NCBI GenBank assembly: GCA_029582165.1
Contig: CM055874.1
Coordinates: forward strand, 47,901,269 to 47,965,268
Reading direction: 5' to 3'
DNA from: Portulaca oleracea
Taxonomy: Eukaryota > Streptophyta > Magnoliopsida > Caryophyllales > Portulacaceae
DNA: 64,000 nucleotides
Position 1 is the stretch's first letter; each line of letters opens with the position of its first letter. Shown here piece after piece: positions 1 through 9,490 of this stretch. A model generated the notes under the pieces. It was not told where the DNA came from, did no database searches, and was given only the letters and a program-made list of their open reading frames with translations. The position numbers were made by a program, and so were the translations under genes.

Positions 1-282
1 AATTGCAGCAAAGCTTTCACGTTAGCAATACCACAATGCACTGCCATGTGTAGCAGCCGGTCTTGAGGTTTGGTTGTTAGGAAGCCATTGCAACATAGTG
101 TTTTATACGCATTTCGCACCAGTGCCAATGGCGGATAGGTATGCATTATACTTTTGTGTTGTAAGGTCTTGTGGGTGGTATTGCAGTTGGATGGGGAATG
201 TTGAAAGTTAATCATATAGGCAAGGTTTGAACACATTGATAATCATAAAAGACATAACCGCATGCATCAACGTGTTATCGAC

Positions 283-718
283 GGTGAATAGAGGGCCACA
301 TTTGTTGTAGGGAGAGCCACACGAGTCAATTATCATCATTCTGTCACAGCCGACCACAGTCACATCGTGTTCAGCCACAATCAATAGTGTGTCAGGAACA
401 CCCACAATCGCAATGAGGTATTTTAAGTGCATACATGTCGAATCCACATAGCCTGTTTAGTGCATGTATGTCGCATCCACTCAATTTATTTAGTGCATAT
501 ATGTCGAGGTATACCTATTTGCATTGTATTGATGTTGGATAGCATGGTATTGACGCTCATAACATGGTAGTTCATGCACTGTTCGATTGCATTGTAGTAT
601 CATATTGGTGAATAGGGGGCCACAGTTGTTGTAGGCAGAGCCCCACGAATCAGTTATCATCATTCTGTCACAGCCGACCACAGTCACATCGTGTTCAGCC
701 ACAATCAATAGTGTGTCA
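283..718. repeat. Two 112-bp direct repeats in unannotated DNA
   Basis: The stretches 283-394 and 607-718 are near-identical direct copies of equal length (112 bp), differing at only a handful of positions. Both contain the block ending in the words CACATCGTGTTCAGCC and TCAATAGTGTGTCA. The DNA between and around them (1-950) has no convincing coding sequence on either strand. The copies look like part of the same decayed repeat landscape as the array that follows. Confidence 0.8.
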
Positions 719-956
719 TGACTACTCATTGGCTCTTCTTTTCGTGTTTTTGTGAATTGTAATGCATACTACACATTTGAAATTATTTCGAATAATTTGG
801 TGATAAAGGTCGTTTTGCGCAGCACAACATTGGTGTGTAGCGCGCAGACCGCACTGACAGTCGTATATGACCACGACACACATGCGGTGCACCCATATGT
901 GTGTGTCATGGCCATTTACGTGTTTCTGATCATGTCATAATGCGTACATTGGTCAA

Positions 957-2580
957 TATGTTCAACTACGATAGGACGATTGGACTTTGTGTAAGCATCG
1001 TGAAGCCAAGTTCACAGTTTGACACAAATGTATTGTCATGACAACAACATTCACTATTGTGGTCGATTTCTGTACTATCAAATTGTCAATATAACAACAC
1101 ATGAATGAACATTGTGATTTGTGTGCTGTCAATATTACCTCATGCATAAAGGGATGTGTCTGTCATGGCCACCATCAACATATAAGTATCACACAGTGTG
1201 TTTGGTGCACAATACACCCTGCCCGACCAGACTACAACAGCTGGGTGACCATGGTATTCACTACTGTGGGCGATTTATGTACTGTCAATGTAACAACACA
1301 TGAATGAACATTGTGATTTTTGTGTTGTCAGTATTACCGCATGTATAAAGGGATGCGCATGCCATGGCCACAGTCAACATATAAGTATCACACAGTATGT
1401 TGGATGAACGATACACCTTGCCCGACCGGACTATAACAGTTGGGTGACCACGGTACAACTATGTATTGGCGGGAAGTGACCACGGTCGCGACTATGTGTG
1501 GACACAATGACCAGGTCATTCGGTAGTATCTAACCATAGTGCAACAATGTGTGATCATGATGATTTTGGGGACTAAGTGTGTGCATCGCGCCGGTTAATG
1601 CATGTCTAGATATGGTCAACTACGATAGGACAATTGGACTTTGTGCAAGCATCGCGAAGACAGGTTCACAGTTTGACACCAATGTATTACCATGACAACA
1701 ACATTCACTACTGTGGTTGATTTCTGTACTGTCAATATAACAACACATGAATGAACATTATGATTTGTGTGCTGTCAATATTACCTTATGCATAAAGGGA
1801 TGTACCTGCCATGGCCATAGTCAACATATAAGTATCACACAATGTGTTGGGTACACAATACACTTTGCCCGACCGGACTACAACAGCTAGGTGACCACGG
1901 TATTCACTATTGTGGCCGATTTATGTACTGTCAATATAACAATACATGAATGAACATTGTGATTTGTGTGTTGTCAATATTACTGCATGCATAAGGGGAT
2001 GCGCCTACCATGGCCATAGTCAACATATAAATATCACACATTGTGTTGGGTGAACAATACACCCTGCTCGACCGGACTATAATAGCTAGGTGTAGGGGTG
2101 TGCATTATTCGGTTTTGAACCGAATAAAACGAAAACCGAATTGAACCGGTCCAAACTGAACCGAATTTTATTCAGTTCGGTATTCGGTTTGGAATTTAGG
2201 CCTTATTCGGTTTTCGGTTCTGGTGAAAAAACCATAAAAAGTGTGCATTTTTCGGTTCAAAACTGAATAAACCGAACACCGAACTGAACCTGTTTTATTC
2301 GGTTCGGTTTTCGGTTTGAACTTTGCCCCTTATTCGTTTTTCGGTTTATTCGTTTCGGCCCGGTTTGGTTCGGTTTTAAACCGATGAACAACCCTTGCTA
2401 GGTGACCACGGTGCAACTATGTCTTGGGGGGTGACCATAGTGCAGCTATGTGTGGACACGATGATCAGGTCATATAGTAGTATCTAACCATAATGCAACT
2501 ATGTGTGGTCACGATGATTTTGGGGACTAAGTGTGTGCATTGTGCCAGTCAATGCATGTCAAGATATGGTGACAACAATG
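957..2580. repeat. Higher-order tandem repeat (about 650-bp unit with 199-bp subunits)
   Basis: A block starting at 957 (TTCAACTACGATAGGAC shortly after) restarts at 1611. Inside each copy a subunit beginning AACAACACATGAATGAAC occurs twice, at 1093 and 1292 and again at 1739 and 1938, exactly 199 bp apart in both cases. The second large copy is split by the MITE at 2093-2396 and resumes with TGACCACGGTGCAACTATG. No open frame is conserved between the copies, so this reads as a small satellite-like array, not a gene family. Confidence 0.8.
2093..2396. mobile_element. hAT-type MITE with 8-bp target duplication
   Basis: The insertion has imperfect terminal inverted repeats, TAGGGGTGTGCAT at the left and the complement of AAGGGTTGTTCAT at the right. 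It is flanked by identical 8-bp duplications GCTAGGTG (2085-2092 and 2397-2404). The paralogous repeat copy at about 1435-1445 (GTTGGGTGACC) is the empty site. The interior is built of repeated CGGTTTTGAACCGAA-like words in both orientations. An 8-bp duplication and TAGGGGTG ends fit the hAT superfamily. Confidence 0.85.
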
Positions 2581-3162
2581 CAAGTTAATTCGTGCTAGAC
2601 CACATTCATGTGTCCATTTATTCACATGACGCATAACTACTATCTGACAAACAAAACAAAAAAGGGCTCTACACTAGGCTGCAATGTTAGTCTATATTGA
2701 ACCATAATGCTCAATTCTGAACTTAATGCACGTCCACACAAATATGAAAATGAACATCTCAGACCAAAAAATGTCCACGTAACTTGATTATCGGCCATAT
2801 ATTTCCATGTACAACGATCTGGGTGTGACATGTCCCCCTGTCAGTAAATAATTAACACACATTGTGGTGTGCTCAACTGTCAATATATAAACGATCTGGG
2901 TATGATGCATGATTTTGATCGTACTCACTTGATACACAAAAACCAAAAAACAACGTCACAAGTGAACATATGAGACTCAAATCTGACATTCACTTTTCCA
3001 TATTGTTTAACTATATCACAACTATTTGTTCGATCACAGAGCGTTCAGATCTGATCACACCCACAAAAGAGCCACCATTGGGCTAATAACATAGTGTCGC
3101 GTGCCAAACAGTGCACGTTAAATGATGTACACATCAAACCAAGTTACTTCCTACTGACAGTG
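2581..3162. other. No gene seen
   Basis: This stretch carries short open frames only, none with protein-like composition, and no recognisable repeat beyond the tail of the array on its left. Nothing further can be supported. Confidence 0.5.
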
Positions 3163-3233
3163 ATTAGTTTGCAAGACACTGCTGACAAATAAGCCAAAGA
3201 TAATAATTAGTTTGCAAGACACTGCTGATAAAT
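3163..3233 (+). repeat. 43-bp-spaced direct repeat
   Basis: The word ATTAGTTTGCAAGACACTGC and the eight bases after it occur at 3163-3190 and again at 3206-3233, with one difference. The second copy runs directly into the left arm of the 32-bp inverted repeat at 3227. Confidence 0.85.
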
Positions 3234-3553
3234 GATCTTAGTTATGTTTTGGTGCGCACCACTCCCACCCCTGCATCAATAGCGGCTTCGCGCATACGCT
3301 CCTATATATCTTGTTCATCCCCCGACACTTCGTCATAGTTAACAGGTCCTACCCTTTTAAGCGCAACCATCTTGGACATCAACTTCGTTTGGTCAACCTT
3401 TGGACAACCAGCATTCGTCATATGCACCCTGGACACGAAAAAAGGATCAGGCAAATTACAAAAGTGTAACACACCACGTCTATCTCTCCACTTTTATTCA
3501 TTTTGGTCTGAACAATTAAAATGCGCACCAAAACATAACTAAGATCATTTATC
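3227..3553. repeat. Perfect 32-bp inverted repeat around a terminal exon
   Basis: Positions 3227-3258 and 3522-3553 are exact reverse complements (inner word TGCGCACCAAAACATAAC). The identity stops abruptly on both sides. The arms bracket 263 bp that include the proposed last exon (3302-3428) of the minus-strand gene model. The right arm would lie in its last intron and the left arm downstream of its stop. No target duplication was found, so an element cannot be named. Confidence 0.85.
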
Positions 3554-4429
3554 TTGCGAAAAAACATCATCAAACTTACGTGTCCTGTGCGACACCCTCG
3601 TTCAGTGATTGCAACACATCGGCCCATACATCGACAAACGTCATGCGCTTGCTGAATACACAAACATGTCTCATTCATCATACAGAGAAATGAATTCGGA
3701 GGATCGAGAACAATATAACACGCACACATAATAGTTTCCCAACTCCAGGGATAACACTGATCACAAAACACTGACCAAAACACATGACCACACAGCGGAT
3801 CATTATGGCCACAGTTGTACTCATACATCAATCAACCCCATGCACGACCAATTAATCGTATCGTTTGTCAATCAATACCCCACCCGCCCACCACCATAGA
3901 CAATTAAGGCGCCACCCCTGTAGAAAATCAAAGAAACCACTTCCAAACACCCCACATCACCGACCCCGCTGCAAACACAACAACACACCCAACATCCCCT
4001 GCGACACCCCCAATGCATTGGCCACACACACACTCAATATATTCAACCGCCATCAACAACCCCTGTCCCACTAAGTGTAAAACGACAAGGAAAACTGACA
4101 TCGTAAGATGACTTACCAGCAAGGTTGTTAAAATCGGGATCCTAACTCGAAACTATGGAGAAGTTAGGATCGGAATTTAGCCCATGTAGGATCGTGGATC
4201 GTGTGTAAATTGTAGAATCGTATCGATGATTTTAGACCATAAAATTGTAGGATCATAAATCAGGATCAGGCTTTTAATAACTATGCTTACCAGGCATGCG
4301 ACATCCCTTCAACCACATTGACGTCGGAAATGGTGACAATGACCACATTTGACTATCTCGTTCAGCAACAACCGTTACAATTCGACGGTTGGGTGCAAAA
4401 TCCAGTAGCTTTGTGGAATCTTTCTGCAT
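3302..4429 (-). CDS. Unrecognised spliced gene or gene remnant
   Basis: Three exon-like blocks on the minus strand have good splice signals. Block 1, 4429 to 4291, starts ATG, reads MQKDSTKLLDFAPNRR at its start, has no stops, and ends at donor CCTG|GTAAG. A middle block, 3651 to 3580, follows acceptor GTATTCAG and ends at donor ACAC|GTAAGT; it reads MTFVDVWADVLQSLNEG. The last block, 3428 to 3302, follows acceptor GTGTCCAG, continues in frame, reads CPKVDQTKLMSKMVALK, and ends DEVSGDEQDI-stop. The last two join in phase. Block 1 leaves one base while the middle block needs two, so at least one exon between 4112 and 3652 is missing from this model or decayed. The acidic tail and the shared reading frame argue for real coding history. 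I do not recognise the family. Confidence 0.4.
4120..4285. mobile_element. hAT-type MITE inserted on a splice donor
   Basis: The 166-bp element begins CAAGGTTGTTAAAATC and ends with the complement of CATAGTTATTAAAA (14-bp ends with three mismatches). It is flanked by identical 8-bp duplications CTTACCAG (4112-4119 and 4286-4293). On the minus strand the duplicated site is CTGGTAAG, the donor of the first exon of the gene model on the left. The duplication therefore keeps a working G|GTAAG next to the exon. A shorter relative lies at 21074-21168. Confidence 0.85.
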
Positions 4430-4744
4430 GATATTTGCTGAAAAACCCTAGAAACCTTCATCTCCTTTCCTATCTTCAACCTTCTCTCACCAAATCAATG
4501 ATATCAAATCCCTTGCAAAAACACTACCGCATGATTTTGGAAACCAAAAAACTGCCAAAGCAATCTCGTGAAATCCAGGAGCTTAATTATATCGTCAGTC
4601 TTTTTTTTTTAATTTGGTTTCGCACGTGTGAGTGGTATTCAATATAGATTGGCGGTTTTAATCTGGCCCGTAGGATCTATTTTGGATGGCTGGGATCTTT
4701 CCTTCCTACCTTCCTACCTAAAGTTCCTTCCTACCTGATCCGTT

Positions 4745-4746
<2 letters not shown>

Positions 4747-4841
<95 letters not shown>

Positions 4842-4861
4842 GAGTGTGTGTGTGTGTGTGG
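4747..4861. repeat. (TA)n microsatellite followed by (TG)n
   Basis: A TA dinucleotide run of roughly 88 bp (4747-4835) is followed by a short TG run (4844-4861). Confidence 0.95.
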
Positions 4862-4984
4862 TTTTTTGAGATTATTTTAAGAATATAACAAGATCATAAT
4901 TAAAGAGTGCTGGAAACATGTAATGCATGATACAAGATCATATTAAAGCTTAACATAAGGAAAATGATTAACACAGGTGATTGT

Positions 4985-6500
4985 GGATCTTACATGGGCC
5001 GTGTCATGGTCCAGAAATTTAGAGAATGGGGAAAAGGCCTGACATGGCCCATGTGATGAGTGACAGGGACCGTGTCACCTTGACATGAGTCGTGTTGACC
5101 GTGACATGGTACATGTCAAGGTGCAGATTCTTATTGTCACGTCGCAGGAACTAAATTATTTATTGTTCAGAGATTCAATTACATTAACAGCGGAAATTCA
5201 TACGAACTGGTGTTACTTCTGCATCTAAGAATACAAGGCGAAAGATAAAACTCAACTTAAAACGAACTAATATCCAAGTTAGACGTCCGTACCAATTCTT
5301 ATTACAACTTCAAGACTTAAACATAACTTCAACGTGGCTAAGAAATGTTTGCCTCTAAGCGTAAAATATAGTTGAAATTCCACTTCAAACCATTTAGTGG
5401 AGAAGTGAATAAGTCAAACCAATTCAACACAAGTGAATTCCATCCCGAAAGGAAAGTTATGCTTCTCCAACAAGATTATTGTCATTATTAGAAGCAAACC
5501 ATTATTTAACAGGTGACCTACCAGAGTTGTAGTATCATTCGAATTGGGATTATAGATCCCTTGCATAGTAGAGGCTAGTAAGAGCTGAGTTGGGATGCCA
5601 TATCCCTTGCTCTCCCGGAGACCTATGTACACATCTTACCACGAGGAAATTTTTATTGGAATACCAAACTCTCGAGCGTGATCTCTTGTTCCATAACCCT
5701 GCAAGATACCAGATCCTAGTCTCTGAGTTTTACCCTACAACTTGTTTTAGGGATTAATGTCTTATAAGATTCAGTACCATCGTTCATGAACAAAACCCAA
5801 CCCACGTTCCAAAACTTCATAGCTGAAACAATAATTGAAACACAACTGTTCTTTTTAACTTACAACAAAAAATATCACTCTCATACACTTGAAAAGTAAG
5901 AATAGTTCAGTTCACATAAACATCAAGACATAAACATTACCTGAATTGCTTGCGTGATCTTTAACTTGAGCTCGACTAACACTGCAGTTTAAACTCGAAC
6001 CTATCCATGCATAAATTCTAATTAAACTCGCTTACAAATTCTCGTAACATACACTCTCGACCTTACCCTTCCAAAAAGGACACTTACCCAACTCCTAGCT
6101 TCCAAAAGTACACCAACCTAATAGTTATACGTTGTTCCCATAACTAAACAACACAACTTCTTTTCTTTATAATTATGTTAATTGGATAGGTTCCTAACCT
6201 GAACTCTTAGAGATCATAAGTTGGTGTTCTAACATCATATGAGAACATACAATACCCGTATGAAAAGCTTAAAGAATCCTCTACAACTTCTAGTTGTGAT
6301 TATAAATCCGAAGACTAACTTTAATAGGTCTAGAAAGGGTAAACAGGACAATAGGTGCAGACTTGCATGATTTTGGTAAAACAAACATAACTCACGCTAT
6401 TCTCAATGAAACCTAAAATTCCAAGCTCCTTTTAAATTCGACACTTTAGGGTACTTGCTAGTCAAATATTTCGAATTAATTGAATTCCTACTAATTATGG
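4985..6500 (-). mobile_element. Decayed LTR-retrotransposon-like non-coding DNA
   Basis: No coding sequence is present. Read on the minus strand, the part near 5140-5170 has the form of a Gypsy LTR tail (AATAATTTAGTTCC-like, preceded by a CCGCTGTTAATGTAATTG block). The plus-strand stretch 6340-6440 (AAAACAAACATAACTC and neighbours) is of a type often met in plant Gypsy LTRs. The right-hand end carries a phased palindrome array (separate entry). No matching second LTR, PBS or target duplication was found, so family and limits are uncertain. Confidence 0.35.
4992..5116. repeat. Array of palindromic 13-bp words at about 21-bp pitch
   Basis: Imperfect dyads start at 4992 (ACATGGGCCGTGT), 5042 (ACATGGCCCATGT), 5063 (ACAGGGACCGTGT), 5083 (ACATGAGTCGTGT) and 5104 (ACATGGTACATGT). 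The spacings are 50, 21, 20 and 21 bp. The words keep the outer ACA...TGT frame while the centre varies. Confidence 0.8.
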
Positions 6501-8238
6501 TGAATTTCTAAACTTACCCTAACATTCTGACAAAAAAATAAAAACTTTCATATTTCAAAAAATTGCTTGGAGGTGACATGGATTTTGTTTAACTAACAGT
6601 TTGGCCCTAATTTTTGAAAAATATACTCGAAGGTCCCATACATTTTTTATTTGCTGACTCATGGGTGACATTTCGACGACTTGCGTTCATTTCCGGCCAA
6701 AATTTATGAAAAAGACAAAATTGCTCTTATTTTATCCATTGAAATTTCCCTTCAATGTGCAATTTTTTCTGTCTTTGTCTATCATTCGTCTCACCTCTGG
6801 AAGCTTTTCTTCTTCCTTGCTACATTGGTACACCATTATAATTACTCCATTTTCTTTTCTTCTTCCTTTGTGAAAAAGATATTATATATATTAAGAAATT
6901 AATGGTCAAAATTTTTAAAGTTTGGATGATACATATAGATTAACGTGATAATTAATATGAAACATAAGGAGTACAAGAACTTGAATAAAGTGAAGCCTAA
7001 TTACATCTTAGAAAATAGAAGTGCACCAAATATCAATACTTCCAAAAATTTAACACCCTTTAATTAAATACACCAAACTTAAAAATAAAAAATTATAACA
7101 ACCTTTTGGATTTGTAACATCCATACCAAGCCTATTATGAAGGGATTTATATAATACTACGAGCTTAGTGTTTTAGTGTTATGAAAATAAGAATTTGCTA
7201 AGAATTTATCATTCACCAATGTTGAATTCTAGTGGTCATAACTTCCTTTGTGAATATAGTGGTTCTTATGGAAGCTTTTTATGAGCCTGTTTTCAGGACT
7301 ACACCTCTTTTAGGCCTAATCTTATTGTTGGCGATGTTACCACAAATTTACGACCATTTATGGAATATTAAGCTACCAAAATTCTTGAAGAAAAAATAAG
7401 AAATAGAAAACAAGTCACTTTCCAATACATCAAAAACAAATACCACGCCAAATTTCAATAACCAACTCTCCTAACAAGGCTTTCTTAATTAGTGAAAACT
7501 GCTAATGTACAAATGTACAAATTTAATTTGTTTAAGAACGTGTCCAAAAAAATAAACTCTATCAGTATTTTCCTCCCTCTGTAAACTCCACTTTATAATA
7601 TTCTTCTCTGATAAAGATGGGAATTAACGAATCCTCCGTTGCATGGTCTTAACTCATTTCTTGGCAGTGCTTATCATCCATAATGTTTGCTTCAAGCGGA
7701 GACGTTCTTGGCTCATAGAGGAAAAACTATCTATGGAAATGATAAAAGTCTTGGGTAAGATACATATTAAGTGTCTTCTCATAGTACAAAACCTATATAT
7801 TTGTAAATTAAATTGAAAAAAAATTACATGATCGGCTTCTATAACTATAATATTATATATAAATGGTATAAAATCACACTTTTATATATTTTTTTAAAAA
7901 TTTATAAAAAGACGTTTAAAATATACCCAACGGACGGGGTTCATTCGTTAGGGTGTAAATTTTAATTGTTGATGTAGCCAACACATTCCAAGCTTCTTAT
8001 AATTGATAATTAATAATATCTATCAAAAAATTTGAGGTTAAAAATGATAATACGTATTAGTTTTATAAAAAGAAAGGCAAGACACATATCATCACCCTTT
8101 TTCAAATATTAGTGAGGTAAGACTTACAAATAGTGTAGTTATTACCTCTTGATGTGATACCAAAAGTTATGTTGGCGAGCGTTATCATAATTTTGTAGTT
8201 GTTGTCGTCATATTCTATCCCTAACCTCAATAAAGTGA
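6501..8238. other. AT-rich intergenic DNA downstream of the YUCCA gene
   Basis: No gene is seen. Frames near 6661-6902 are low-complexity and overlap in two frames. A fragment around 6555-6625 resembles one end of the TIR element at 10347 (AAAAAATTGCTTGGAGGT compared with AAAAAATTACTTAGAGGT) but has no partner end that I can find. The last 200 bp before 8238 would include the 3' untranslated region of the minus-strand gene. Confidence 0.5.
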
Positions 8239-9430
8239 TCATGATTGAACCCATGGTGAATATGAAGAATCATTGAGCATACGGTGTTTTGAATCAACAA
8301 TCCAAGACTGTCTAATATCCTCTGCGATTTTTCTCGCATCAAGAGATGCACCTAACAAGCCACGTTTAGTGAATCCCACTGCATACAACCCATCATCACC
8401 TTTCCACCCATTAGGAAATGGTCTTCTTGGTAGTCCATCCTCCTCTGAGAACATCGCTCTTTCCTAAGATAACGAACAGAATAAGAATATCATATACTCC
8501 CTCATTTCCATATTATCTGTCACTTTAACAAAATTTTTTTTTCTCATAATATCTGTCACTTTATAATTCCAATAACACATTAATTACTAATTTATCAAAC
8601 TAACCATATTACTTACATCTTTTTCTTCAATTTTTCCTTTTATTCACAATTTTCCTTTTTATTTACCATTTTATTCAATATTTTCACATTTCCAATGATG
8701 TAAATTAATGTGAAATGGAAGTTTTTTTGGTTTTTTAAATTATGTCCCAAGTGACAAATAAAATGGGAAGGAGGGAGTATGTATATTACTCCTTAATGAC
8801 AACACAAACCATCCTTGAGAACTGTAAAAACTTGTTATTGAAACTTGAAAGAGATGAAATGTTGGGTATCAAACAAATACTCCCTCCGTCCCAAATTAAT
8901 TGACACTTTGACTAAATTTTGACTGTTAATTATTCACAAATCACAATGAATTATAATGTGAAATTACCTTCATGGTAATGTTTAGTAAAATATCTTTCTA
9001 ATGACAGCAATTTCATATTGTAACTCATTGTGATTTGTGAGTAATTGACAATCAAAATTTTGTCAAAGTGTCAATTAATTTGGGACGGAGGGAGTATAAA
9101 ATTGAAAAGACATTTTATTTTTACGAAATGTATAGATCAATACAAATAAAAATTTTAATTACAATGTTGGATTAAAACCTTCAAAAGTTTTTGTCGTTTA
9201 TCCAAACAATATGTCATGTATCGATCTACATACCTTAAGCCAAGATGGCACATTGCTTTTATATCCCGTTGCTAAGACGATGGCATCATATTTCTCAACT
9301 GTTCCATCAACAAATTCAACTGCATGGTGCATTAAGCGTTTGATACTCGGACATACCTACATGCCATTGCAACACTATGTTAAGGAGAGAAACATCCATA
9401 TTCTCAGTAATTTCTATTGAAAGGAAAAAG

Positions 9431-9490
<60 letters not shown>

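Noticed and set aside
3418..3831. 137-codon Cys-rich minus-strand ORF
   Set aside because: It reads through a good donor (GTAAGT) and acceptor in the wrong frame. The neighbouring frame gives a better spliced protein, so the Cys-rich peptide is probably accidental.
4435..4647. 70-codon plus-strand ORF near 4435
   Set aside because: It overlaps the leader of the minus-strand gene model, and its composition and context do not support coding.
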